Positions 9,086-16,989 of a stretch of 64,000 nt of DNA are shown piece by piece (the first letter of the stretch is position 1; every line of letters begins with the position of its first letter). A program made the translations under genes and the position numbers. This DNA comes from [Clostridium] viride DSM 6836. Lineage in GTDB: Bacteria; Bacillota; Clostridia; Oscillospirales; Oscillospiraceae. The stretch lies in the NCBI GenBank assembly GCA_000620945.1, contig JHZO01000004.1, positions 124,001 to 188,000 on the forward strand. The letters run 5' to 3'. Below the pieces are notes generated by a model. The model did no database searches. It saw nothing but the letters and a program-made list of their open reading frames with translations, and was not told the origin of the DNA.

Positions 9086-9310
9086 TTACAGAATGGTGCT
9101 AATAATGGCATCATCCGAGGTAGGGGGCGTTTCGTTTGTGCTGTTTGTGCTTGGGTTTGTGCAGCCTGGTGGTTTCACCGCGAGAAGAGCAAAGTTGGTG
9201 GATAGCTGAGAAAAGGCTAAGGAGAGGAAGGCGAGCTCTTCCTGGGTTTTCCCTTGCGCAAGGGTGATCGAAAGCGCATTGAGAAACATAATCAGTTCAC
9301 AGTTACCCAT
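9086..9310 (-). CDS. Small conserved-looking clostridial protein (DUF6774-like)
   Basis: A 74-residue protein with a strong GGAGGG site before the ATG at 9310. The N-terminal 45 residues form a compact helical segment (NCELIMFLNALSITLAQGKT, then QEELAFLSLAFSQL). The C-terminal tail is Ser/Thr/Asn/Pro-rich and probably disordered. The pattern of an early Cys, a short hydrophobic helix, Gly-Lys-Thr and a second helix resembles a family of small clostridial proteins I associate with DUF6774; this is from memory and unverified. It lies 88 bp upstream of the GntR/RCK_C gene on the same strand and could share its transcript. Function unknown. Confidence 0.6.
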   Translation of the reverse strand: MGNCELIMFLNALSITLAQGKTQEELAFLSLAFSQLSTNFALLAVKPPGCTNPSTNSTNETPPTSDDAIISTIL

Positions 9311-9462
9311 ACCAAGCCCTCCAATCCCCCGTCATAAAAAGACTATGTTAGAAATGAGAAAATGGTTCTTCCCACCTGTTTTTGTCCCTTGGGGAATGCA
9401 AAACATGTGAAAAATCCTTTGATTTTCCACGGGTTTTGACAGAATACAACAAAAACTTCTGA

Positions 9463-9491
9463 TTGACTTTTTGAACTTCGTTTGTTATACT
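9463..9491 (+). promoter_or_regulatory. Sigma-A promoter of the cold-shock gene with long leader
   Basis: TTGACT (9463-9468), 17 bp, TATACT (9486-9491). The predicted 5' leader is about 115 nt, the kind of long leader that acts as a temperature-sensitive RNA in many csp genes. I did not resolve a specific fold. The minus-strand side of 9311-9462 shows nothing else that I recognise. Confidence 0.7.
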
Positions 9492-9612
9492 AAAACAGTA
9501 TTCAAGATAATTGCTTTGACCTCACATGCTGGCGGATCATTGTTCTTTTATGGTTTGCAGACTGTGGGTTTTGTTTTTTCTGGGTACAAAATATGAGTAT
9601 GGAGGTACCCAA

Positions 9613-9825
9613 ATGAACAGAGGTACAGTCAAATGGTTTAACGCTGAAAAGGGTTTTGGATTCATCAGCAACGATAATGGCGGTGGCGATGTGTTTGTTC
9701 ACTTCTCCGCAATCCAGACCGATGGATTTAAGACTTTGGAAGAAGGCCAGAAGGTCAGCTTTGAGACCGAGACGGATCCTAAGGATAGCCGTAAGCTCAG
9801 AGCAGTTAATGTTCGCGTTGACTAA
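9613..9825 (+). CDS. csp: Cold-shock protein (CspA family)
   Basis: A 70-residue single cold-shock domain that binds single-stranded nucleic acid and melts RNA structure. RNP1 reads KGFGFIS and RNP2 reads VFVHFSA, and the chain starts [10 protein letters not shown] as in typical bacterial Csp proteins. The ATG at 9613 follows GGAGG with ideal spacing; an in-frame ATG at 9526 lies in the leader and is not needed. It is monocistronic: strong promoter at 9463 and terminator at 9848. Confidence 0.95.
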   Translation: MNRGTVKWFNAEKGFGFISNDNGGGDVFVHFSAIQTDGFKTLEEGQKVSFETETDPKDSRKLRAVNVRVD

Positions 9826-9847
9826 TTTGAATTGACGCATTCATCAA

Positions 9848-9876
9848 GCGGCACAGCGGAAGCTGTGCCGCTTTTT
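9848..9876 (+). terminator. Terminator of the cold-shock gene
   Basis: Perfect 10-bp stem GCGGCACAGC/GCTGTGCCGC with a GGAA tetraloop and five T residues. Confidence 0.92.
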
Positions 9877-9887
9877 ATTTGCCTCTC

Positions 9888-9916
9888 TTGCAGAAAGTCC
9901 AGGAGAGTGCTACAAT
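9888..9916 (+). promoter_or_regulatory. Promoter of fetAB
   Basis: TTGCAG (9888-9893), 17 bp, TACAAT (9911-9916), beginning about a dozen bases after the csp terminator. Confidence 0.6.
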
Positions 9917-9960
9917 CGCAGAAGAACGAAGATCAGTGGGAAACACCATGGGAGGGAACG

Positions 9961-10590
9961 ATGGAAGCATTGATACAAACCACCAGCCTTCGCTGCTTGG
10001 ATCGTTTAGACTATCCTCCTCTTTTTATCTTAGAGGGCGGAGCAACCTTTATAACCGGGGAGAGCGGAAGCGGAAAGAGCACCCTCTTTCGTTTGCTGAA
10101 CGGAACCTTGTCGCCCCAAGAAGGGACGATTTTCTACCAAGGGCAGGATATAAAAACCCGAGATACCATTGCGCTTCGTCGGGACTTGCTCCTTGCCTCG
10201 CAGGAAGTCTTCCTGTTTGATGGAAGCATTGCAGAGAACTTTGCGGAGTATTACCGCTATCGGGAAGCGATGTGCCCGTCCCAGGAGGCTATGCAGGGCT
10301 ATCTTTCCCTCACCTGTGCCGACTTCCCTCTTGATAGTCGATGCGAGACGTTATCCGGGGGAGAGCGTCAACGGGTGTTTTTGGCCATCTGTCTCTCTTT
10401 TGAACCAAGCGTGTTGCTCTTGGATGAGCCGACGGCAGCCTTGGATGACGAAACGGCCAGCCGCTTTTTTCGGCAGGTGAAGGCGTTTGCGGCCGAGAAG
10501 GGAATGACCCTTTTGGTAATCTGCCACAACCAGGGGCTTGTTGCCCAGTATGCCGATCGCTGCATTCGCTTGGAAGGGAGAGCAATGTGA
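9961..10590 (+). CDS. fetA: ABC transporter ATP-binding protein, FetA/YbbL type
   Basis: A 209-residue ABC ATPase. Walker A is GESGSGKST, the signature is LSGGERQR, Walker B is VLLLDEPTAALD and the switch His lies in VICHN. It is the energising subunit for the FetB-type membrane protein encoded next; the stop overlaps the following GTG start by four bases (GTGA). The ATG at 9961 follows GGGAGGG. The frame stays open further upstream, but that stretch contains the csp terminator and is not coding. FetAB homologues are described as iron exporters in E. coli; the substrate here is inferred from family. Confidence 0.85.
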   Translation: MEALIQTTSLRCLDRLDYPPLFILEGGATFITGESGSGKSTLFRLLNGTLSPQEGTIFYQGQDIKTRDTIALRRDLLLASQEVFLFDGSIAENFAEYYRYREAMCPSQEAMQGYLSLTCADFPLDSRCETLSGGERQRVFLAICLSFEPSVLLLDEPTAALDDETASRFFRQVKAFAAEKGMTLLVICHNQGLVAQYADRCIRLEGRAM

Positions 10591-11360
10591 AGGGAATCGT
10601 TGAAATCCAAATCGGGCAGTTTTTTCTGATCTACCTTTTGCTGCTCGTGGTTCTTCTGATCATGAAACGGTGCCAGATCTCGCAGTCTAAGCTACTCATT
10701 GTTGCCAGCATTCGGATGACCGTGCAGCTCACCTTGGCAGGACTGGTCCTGACTTACCTGTTTGAGAACCCGCACCCAGCCGCCACGCTTTCCTATGTTG
10801 CTCTCATGACGGCCTTTTCCATCGTGCGTGTGCTCGGGAAACACAAGGATTTAAATGCGCGGTTTCGATTGGTCATTGGTCTTTCCATCGCCTTGCCGGG
10901 ACTTGCAGTGATGGCATTCTTCATTGGTATCGTGGTGGGAGAAAGTCTGTTGAATCCGCAATATGTGATTCCGGTGGCCGGCATGATTTTGGGCAATACG
11001 ATGACGGGGACGGCGCTGGGCATCAAATCCTTTCGCGAAAGCCTTGCCGGACAACGTGCCCGTATGATGGCACTCTTGAACCTTGGAGTGCGCCCACAAC
11101 AGATTCTATTGCCTTTTGTGCGGAAAGCATTGGAAACCGCGCTGCTCCCGACCCTTAACAGTATGCTAGGGTTGGGAATCGTTGCGCTCCCAGGCATGAT
11201 GACGGGCCAGATTCTATCCGGAACCTTACCCACCACAGCCATTCTGTATCAGATCGCGATTATGATCGCAATCTGCACCGTGGTTTGCCTTTCCACCTTT
11301 AGTTCCCTCTACTTCGGGTATCACACCCTGTACAACAAACGAAATCAATTCTTACTGTAA
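10587..11360 (+). CDS. fetB: FetB/YbbM (UPF0014) ABC transporter permease
   Basis: A 257-residue protein with about seven hydrophobic helices. The UPF0014 hallmarks include the cytoplasmic loop RARMMALLNLGVRPQQILLP and the segment GLGIVALPGMMTGQILSG. The GTG start overlaps the fetA stop, so translation is coupled. The known E. coli homologue is needed for iron export and oxidative-stress tolerance. The terminator immediately downstream closes a two-gene operon. Confidence 0.88.
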   Translation: MKGIVEIQIGQFFLIYLLLLVVLLIMKRCQISQSKLLIVASIRMTVQLTLAGLVLTYLFENPHPAATLSYVALMTAFSIVRVLGKHKDLNARFRLVIGLSIALPGLAVMAFFIGIVVGESLLNPQYVIPVAGMILGNTMTGTALGIKSFRESLAGQRARMMALLNLGVRPQQILLPFVRKALETALLPTLNSMLGLGIVALPGMMTGQILSGTLPTTAILYQIAIMIAICTVVCLSTFSSLYFGYHTLYNKRNQFLL

Positions 11361-11365
11361 AAAGA

Positions 11366-11401
11366 AGCACTCAACCAAATTCGGTTGGGTGCTGTTTTTT
11401 T
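11366..11401 (+). terminator. Terminator of fetAB
   Basis: Eleven-bp stem AGCACTCAACC/GGTTGGGTGCT with one G-T pair, a 6-nt loop, then seven T residues starting at 11395. Confidence 0.9.
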
Positions 11402-11471
11402 CAGAAAGCAAGGAATTTCTGAGAGATACGTGCAACAAGGGAAGCTTTTAGCAACTTAAACAAGCCCCCCT

Positions 11472-11479
11472 CATATAAT
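11472..11479 (+). promoter_or_regulatory. Possible -10 element of the germination operon
   Basis: CATATAAT, 38 bp before the 90-residue ORF. It resembles both a sigma-A -10 and the sporulation sigma-E -10 (CATACANT, one mismatch). The matching -35 is poor, so the sigma factor is unresolved. Confidence 0.35.
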
Positions 11480-11509
11480 GATACATATGAGCGAAAGGGG
11501 AGACAGAAA

Positions 11510-11782
11510 ATGCAGCGAAATGGAGCGTATCCTCGCCCGGCTCGACTTCCGGCAAAGCCACCTAGCGTAAAGCCAGAGCGCCGGCATGCTCTGCCCCATG
11601 CCATGGTGGGAAGTATCGTGAATCTGACGGGTGTTGTCGTCTACCTCTGGCTCCAGAATGGGCGAAGCTTTTGGTTTTATATTGCCGATGTGCAAAAGGA
11701 TAAGATTATTGGCTATGCATGGATGGGGCAAGGGTGGCAGAGGCAGGATGTGATTCTAAAACTGGTATGGTCTTACTATTAA
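11510..11782 (+). CDS. Small protein leading the csp-sleC operon, unknown function
   Basis: I do not recognise this 90-residue protein. Residues 1-30 are Pro/Arg-rich and likely disordered. Residues 32-90 form a compact aromatic-rich domain (VNLTGVVVYLWLQNGRSFWF, ending LVWSYY) that looks soluble rather than membrane-spanning. The ATG at 11510 follows AAGGGGAGA. Its stop lies 17 bp before the first Csp protease, so it belongs to the germination transcript and is expected in the spore or mother cell. No catalytic motif is visible. Confidence 0.65.
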   Translation: MQRNGAYPRPARLPAKPPSVKPERRHALPHAMVGSIVNLTGVVVYLWLQNGRSFWFYIADVQKDKIIGYAWMGQGWQRQDVILKLVWSYY

Positions 11783-11799
11783 GAGGAGGTGGTTAGAGA

Positions 11800-13485
11800 G
11801 TGCCAGAAGATGATCGTGTGGAGCTCATTGTGAAGTATCATGGAGACCTTCCGACCATTGCGGGGACTTTGGGTGCAGAGGCAGAACTTCTCTTTCAAGG
11901 CTATGCTATCATCACCATCGATCGGAATCGAATTCCGGAGCTTTATTCGTTTCCTCAAATTGAAAACATAGAGCTACCCAAACTACTTAGCTTTGAGCAA
12001 TCCAATACGCTGGTCACAACCTGCGTGAAAAATGTACAATCCAGTCCCTTGTGGGATCTTCGGGGGCAGGGTGTCCTTGTGGCGGTGATCGATTCCGGCC
12101 TAGATTATCAGCATCCGGACTTTCGAAACGAGGATGGAACAAGCCGGGTTCGCTACGTATGGGATCAGACCGCAACGAGCGGTCACCCACCCAAAGGATT
12201 TGTATCCGGTGCAGAGTATGACAAAACGGAACTGGATGCCGCCTTAGCCAGCTCTGACCCACTGAGGATGGTTCCCTTTGTGGATACCAACGGGCACGGA
12301 ACCGCAGTCGCGGGCATCGCCGCAGGAAATGGCCGTGCCAGGCCAGGAAGCGCCCTTGGGGTGGCGCCGGAAGCCGATATCATTTCGGTGAAACTTGGTA
12401 CCAGGGGGTATGAATCCTTTGCCCGCACCACCGAATTGATGCGCGCCATCAAATATGTCATTGATAAGGCGCGCCTGCTGGAAGAACCTGTGGCCATCAA
12501 TATTAGTGTGGGAATGAACAATGGTTCACACCGTGGTGACTCTCTGTTCGAGAGCTTTCTTGACGCCAGTTCCGCGGAGTGGAAAAACGTCATTGTGATT
12601 CCCACGGGGAATGAAGGTGGGGCAGCGCACCATTTTGAAGGAACCGTTGCCACCGGAGAAACCAAGGAGATTGATTTTTTTGTGGCAGGGGGCATTCCAA
12701 GGTTTTTCGTGACCCTGTGGAAGGACTTTGCCGATACCTTTTCCGTAGAATTGATTCTGCCCAATGGCAGAAGCTCCGGACTCATCAATGTGGATAACCA
12801 AGTCAAGGTGTTCCGAGACGATAATTTAGAGGTCAAAATATTGTATGGCCAGCCAAACCACTATAGTCTCGCACAGCAGATCAGCTTTGACGTGGAGGCG
12901 ATTCCGGGCACCACCATTTCCTCAGGTCTTTGGAAGATTATGATTCAAGGTCACGACATTGTCAATGGACAGTTTGATGCCTGGCTTCCTACGCTGGAGG
13001 CGGTGAGTAACCAGACCTTTTTTGCCTCTCCCAGTAGCGTAAATACCTTAACCATTCCTTCCACGGCCAACAAGGTCATTAGTGTGGCGGGGTACAGTGA
13101 CCGAACCGATAGTGTTTTAGACTTTTCCGGAAAGGGCCCTGTCAATACACCCTTTCGCAACCCCGATCTGGCGGCCCCGGCCAGCAATATTTTAGCTCCC
13201 AGCGTTGGCGGAAATTACGATAGCTTTACCGGAACCAGTTTTGCTGCCCCCTTTGTCACGGGAGCTGCCGCGCTCATGATGCAATGGGGGATCGTGCGCA
13301 AGAATGATCCTTTTCTGTATGGGCAGCGGGTGAAGGCGTTTTTGCGCTTAGGTGCAAAGCGATCACCCAATCGGACTTACCCCAACATCTCTTGGGGTTA
13401 TGGAACCCTTTGTCTCGAGCGCAGTATGGAATTTCTAAAGAAATATAAGCTGGGGGGAGGCAAAGAGTTTTGGACGTCAATGTAG
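11800..13485 (+). CDS. Csp-type germination subtilisin, paralogue 1
   Basis: A 561-residue S8 serine protease of the clostridial Csp family, which cleaves the SleC zymogen at spore germination. It has an N-terminal prodomain (about residues 1-80), then the subtilase domain with Asp98 (AVIDSGLDY), His166 (DTNGHGTAVAG) and Ser480 (GTSFAAP), an oxyanion Asn in TGNEGG, and the insert between His and Ser typical of the Csp jelly-roll domain. The full triad is present. A signal peptide is absent, as in the family. The GTG at 11800 follows AGGAGGTGG. It is the most divergent of the three copies. The CspA, CspB or CspC label cannot be fixed from sequence. Confidence 0.9.
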   Translation: MPEDDRVELIVKYHGDLPTIAGTLGAEAELLFQGYAIITIDRNRIPELYSFPQIENIELPKLLSFEQSNTLVTTCVKNVQSSPLWDLRGQGVLVAVIDSGLDYQHPDFRNEDGTSRVRYVWDQTATSGHPPKGFVSGAEYDKTELDAALASSDPLRMVPFVDTNGHGTAVAGIAAGNGRARPGSALGVAPEADIISVKLGTRGYESFARTTELMRAIKYVIDKARLLEEPVAINISVGMNNGSHRGDSLFESFLDASSAEWKNVIVIPTGNEGGAAHHFEGTVATGETKEIDFFVAGGIPRFFVTLWKDFADTFSVELILPNGRSSGLINVDNQVKVFRDDNLEVKILYGQPNHYSLAQQISFDVEAIPGTTISSGLWKIMIQGHDIVNGQFDAWLPTLEAVSNQTFFASPSSVNTLTIPSTANKVISVAGYSDRTDSVLDFSGKGPVNTPFRNPDLAAPASNILAPSVGGNYDSFTGTSFAAPFVTGAAALMMQWGIVRKNDPFLYGQRVKAFLRLGAKRSPNRTYPNISWGYGTLCLERSMEFLKKYKLGGGKEFWTSM

Positions 13486-15212
13486 ATGAGGTGGCTATGA
13501 CGCTTGAGGAGTTTGTCCAGCTTCCCACCACCTTGGCCTTTAATGCCATCTACTCCAAGCGCTTAGAAACCTTTCTGGGGGAACACCCGGATATCAAGCC
13601 CGGCAGAGTGCTCGGGACTGGGTTCGTCCCTCTTTACTTAAATACGCAAAGCATTCCTCTCTTAATTAAAGAGCTGGGAAACCAATACACGCTGCTTCCG
13701 GCGATCCTATCTCCTGTGGATGCCCAAGTGAATGCCGAAGCAGGCATTACGCCAGTTCTTGAGCACCCTTACCTTGGACTCTCCGGGCAAGGGGTGATCA
13801 TCGGCATCGTGGATACCGGAATTGACTACACCAAAGACGTCTTTCGCTATGAAGATGATACCAGTAAAATCATCAGCATTTGGGATCAGACCATCGATGG
13901 CCCACGCGGGCACGATCTGTACTATGGGGTTGAATATACCCGGGAGCAAATCAACGAAGCCTTACGTGCGGAAGACCCTTTTTCCGTGGTGCCGACAAGG
14001 GACCTGGATGGACACGGCACCTTTTTGGCCTCCGTTGCGGCAGGGCGGAAGACCGATAGCTACATCGGTGCAGCACCGGGGGCGGAACTGGTTGTTGTGA
14101 AACTCAGACGAACGCCCGATTTTTTTGTTCATGAACTATTTCTGCCACCAGAAAAGCAAAACTATTTTCAAAACACGGACATCATGCTCGGGATGCAATA
14201 TGTGCTCGATATCGCTCAAGAGACAAAAAAACCGGTGGTGTTCTGCATCGGGTTAGGCTCCAACGATACCGGACATGATGGCTATTCGCTGTTTGAGGAG
14301 TACATCTCCTACCTATCCCAGCGCCCGGGCGTTGTGGTAGTGACTGCTGCGGGGAATGAAAGCAATGCCAAGCATCATACCGATGGTCGGCTGTTTCGCA
14401 CCGGCTCAACGGACTCCATTGGCATTCGAGTCGGGGAAAGCACGGCCTCCTTTCAGGTCAATATTTTCAGTGCAGCCTACGATAAAATTTCCATCGGCAT
14501 CATTTCTCCCTCGGGAGAGGTCATCAGCCGCATTCCGTTTAATCTCGAGTTTCCCACCCGGGAAGAGCTGTTGTTTGACCGAACGAGGATCGAGGTAACC
14601 TACTTTCGAACCACAAACAGCGTGGTGAGCATTGGTTTTCGAGATGCCAAGGAGGGAGATTGGGAGATCGTTCTCTACGGTGATTCCATCCTGGATGGGG
14701 AATACCATGCATGGCTGCCCATCTCGTATCAGGTGAGCCCGGAGGTGGAGTTTCTAAAGCCGGTACCGGAGTATACCATTGTTTATCCGGGAAATTCCTT
14801 GCGTGGTATCACCTGCGGGGCATATGATTCGCAGAATAACAGCCTGTATGTCGCCTCCTCCTGGGGGCCAACCAGATTACCGCGTATGGCTCCTGACTTT
14901 GTGGCACCCGGTGTGCAGGTATCCGGCATCTATCCCACCGGCCCCGGCACCATGACGGGAACGAGTGTTTCTACCGCGGTGACGGCTGGGGCTGCAGCCT
15001 ATTTATTGGAATGGGGCATGACCCAGGGCAACTTAACCTCCCTAGACGGTGATTTGGTGCGACAGATTCTGATCGGTGGATGCACAAGATCTCCGGATTT
15101 GCAATACCCAAACATCAAATGGGGGTATGGGAAACTCAACCTCTATGGTTCTTTGTGGAATATTCGGGAATCTGGCATTGCGAATCGACGCATAGGGGGT
15201 GGGCCCGGGTGA
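13470..15212 (+). CDS. Csp-type germination subtilisin, paralogue 2
   Basis: A 580-residue paralogue with an intact triad: Asp115 (GIVDTGIDYT), His182 (DGHGTFLASV) and Ser499 (TGTSVSTAVTAG), plus the oxyanion Asn in AAGNESN. The GTSxAxP consensus has lost its Pro. I place the start at the TTG at 13470. It follows a very strong GGGGGGAGG site, and the resulting N-terminus (MD-x3-DE-x4-L-x2-FV) aligns residue for residue with that of paralogue 3; the ATG at 13497 is the alternative. The gene overlaps the end of paralogue 1 by 16 bp. It is clearly closer to paralogue 3, so that pair reflects a later duplication. Confidence 0.88.
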   Translation: MDVNVDEVAMTLEEFVQLPTTLAFNAIYSKRLETFLGEHPDIKPGRVLGTGFVPLYLNTQSIPLLIKELGNQYTLLPAILSPVDAQVNAEAGITPVLEHPYLGLSGQGVIIGIVDTGIDYTKDVFRYEDDTSKIISIWDQTIDGPRGHDLYYGVEYTREQINEALRAEDPFSVVPTRDLDGHGTFLASVAAGRKTDSYIGAAPGAELVVVKLRRTPDFFVHELFLPPEKQNYFQNTDIMLGMQYVLDIAQETKKPVVFCIGLGSNDTGHDGYSLFEEYISYLSQRPGVVVVTAAGNESNAKHHTDGRLFRTGSTDSIGIRVGESTASFQVNIFSAAYDKISIGIISPSGEVISRIPFNLEFPTREELLFDRTRIEVTYFRTTNSVVSIGFRDAKEGDWEIVLYGDSILDGEYHAWLPISYQVSPEVEFLKPVPEYTIVYPGNSLRGITCGAYDSQNNSLYVASSWGPTRLPRMAPDFVAPGVQVSGIYPTGPGTMTGTSVSTAVTAGAAAYLLEWGMTQGNLTSLDGDLVRQILIGGCTRSPDLQYPNIKWGYGKLNLYGSLWNIRESGIANRRIGGGPG

Positions 15213-15246
15213 GGAGCCTAAATCACAGAGCGGGGGAGGGAATGCC

Positions 15247-16989
15247 ATGGACGCTGCGCTGGATGAAGCAACGCTTGCCCTGGCTGATTTTGTAAGGCAA
15301 CCCGGAACGGTTGCGTTTACAGCGGTGAACTCCGTGCAGTTTCGGGAGTATCGCAAGGACAGAGACTATATTAAAGTGGGAACGGAACTGGACTCCGGTT
15401 CCATGGTAGCGTATACCGATGAAGCACATGTCAATGAAGTGTTTCGAGACTTGGGTAGTGACTTCATTGGCTTTTTCCCCAAAATCCTATCGCCATTGGG
15501 ACAGCAAAGCAATGATGGTGCCGGCATAACCACGGTCTTGGAGCATCCTTACCTTGGCCTATCAGGAAAAGGGGTGGTCATTGGCATCATCGATACCGGA
15601 ATTGATTACACAAAAGATGTATTTAAGCGAGAAGATGGCAGCAGTAAAATTATCAGCATTTGGGATCAGAGTATTGATGGACCACGCAACCCGGAGCTTT
15701 ACTATGGTGCCGAGTTTACGAGAGAGGATATTGAACGTGCACTGGCGGCAGAGGATCCCTATTCGGTGGTTCCTTCTGTGGATGAGGATGGCCACGGGAC
15801 CTTTCTAGCATCCGTCGCCGCGGGAAGCGATTTGGATTCCTTTATTGGTGCCGCCCCGAATGCAGAGCTGATTGTGGTTAAATTACGACGAGCGCATGAT
15901 TTCTACATTAAGACCTACTTGCTGCCGCCGGAAGAGCGGAATCTCTATGCTTCCACCGATTTTATGATTGGAGCACACTATATTTTCAAGCAAGCCGAAA
16001 AGTTAAGTGCGCCGGTGGTGCTTTGCATTGGTATGGGCTCCAATATGTCGGGGCACGACGGGAATACGCCCTTGGAAGAATACCTATCCATCAAATCCCA
16101 ACAAATAGGAGTTGCAGTGGTGGCTGCCGCTGGGAATGAAAGCAACACCAAGCATCATACGGAAGGGAAGATCCCTCAGACCGGTTCCACCGATGTCATT
16201 ACCGTGCGTGTCGGAGAGCAAATGACCTCGTTTACCATCAATGTGTTTGGAGCGGCCTACGATCAAATTTCGGTCGGAATTACCTCACCCACGGGAGAGG
16301 TCATCAGCCGAGTTCCCTTTAAGGTTGGATTACAATTGGAAAACGAGCTAACCATTGACCGAACGGTAATTCGCATTGGGTACTATCGCGATGTGAATAC
16401 CGTCATCATCCTTGGGTTTCAAAACGCAAAGGAGGGCATTTGGGAGATTCGGTTGTATGGGGATAACGTGCTCAGTGGGCAGTACTTTGCTTGGCTGCCC
16501 ATTACCGGGCAAGTGAGTCCATGGGTTGAATTTATGCGTCCGGTGCCGGAGTATACAATTGCATTCCCGGCCACCGCACTACGAGCCATTACGTGTGGAG
16601 CCTTTAACAGCAAGAACAATACCTTGTATGTGGCGTCTTCCTGGGGGCCGACTCGTTTGCCACGAATGGCACCGGATTTTGTTGCACCGGGCGTTGGCGT
16701 CACCGGGATTTATCCCACCGGGCCTGGCACGATGACAGGAACCAGTGCAGCGGCAGCGACGGCTGCGGGAGCGGCAGCGATCTTAATGGAATGGGGATTG
16801 ATACAAGGGAACATGCGCGCCTTGGACGGAGACACCGTGCGGCTTCTTTTGATCAGTGGTTGCTCGCGCGATGAGGGCATTATGTATCCGAACACCCGGT
16901 GGGGATTTGGAAAACTGAATCTGTATGGAACCTTCTTTAATATTAAGGAGAGCAGCATTGTCTATGATAAGAGTGGAGGGATTCTTTAA
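15247..16989 (+). CDS. Csp-type germination subtilisin, paralogue 3
   Basis: A 580-residue paralogue with Asp116 (GIIDTGIDYT), His183 (DGHGTFLASV) and Ser500 (TGTSAAAATAAG), all three triad residues present, and the oxyanion Asn in AAGNESN. Unlike C. difficile, where two Csp proteins are pseudoproteases, none of the three here has lost its triad. The ATG at 15247 follows GGGGGAGGG. The stop shares one base with the sleC start (TAATG), coupling protease and substrate translation. Confidence 0.9.
   Translation: MDAALDEATLALADFVRQPGTVAFTAVNSVQFREYRKDRDYIKVGTELDSGSMVAYTDEAHVNEVFRDLGSDFIGFFPKILSPLGQQSNDGAGITTVLEHPYLGLSGKGVVIGIIDTGIDYTKDVFKREDGSSKIISIWDQSIDGPRNPELYYGAEFTREDIERALAAEDPYSVVPSVDEDGHGTFLASVAAGSDLDSFIGAAPNAELIVVKLRRAHDFYIKTYLLPPEERNLYASTDFMIGAHYIFKQAEKLSAPVVLCIGMGSNMSGHDGNTPLEEYLSIKSQQIGVAVVAAAGNESNTKHHTEGKIPQTGSTDVITVRVGEQMTSFTINVFGAAYDQISVGITSPTGEVISRVPFKVGLQLENELTIDRTVIRIGYYRDVNTVIILGFQNAKEGIWEIRLYGDNVLSGQYFAWLPITGQVSPWVEFMRPVPEYTIAFPATALRAITCGAFNSKNNTLYVASSWGPTRLPRMAPDFVAPGVGVTGIYPTGPGTMTGTSAAAATAAGAAAILMEWGLIQGNMRALDGDTVRLLLISGCSRDEGIMYPNTRWGFGKLNLYGTFFNIKESSIVYDKSGGIL

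Noticed and set aside
13470-16989. Copies 2 and 3 of the Csp proteases as an assembly duplication.
   Set aside because: They have diverged clearly in nucleotide and protein sequence and each has its own ribosome site.
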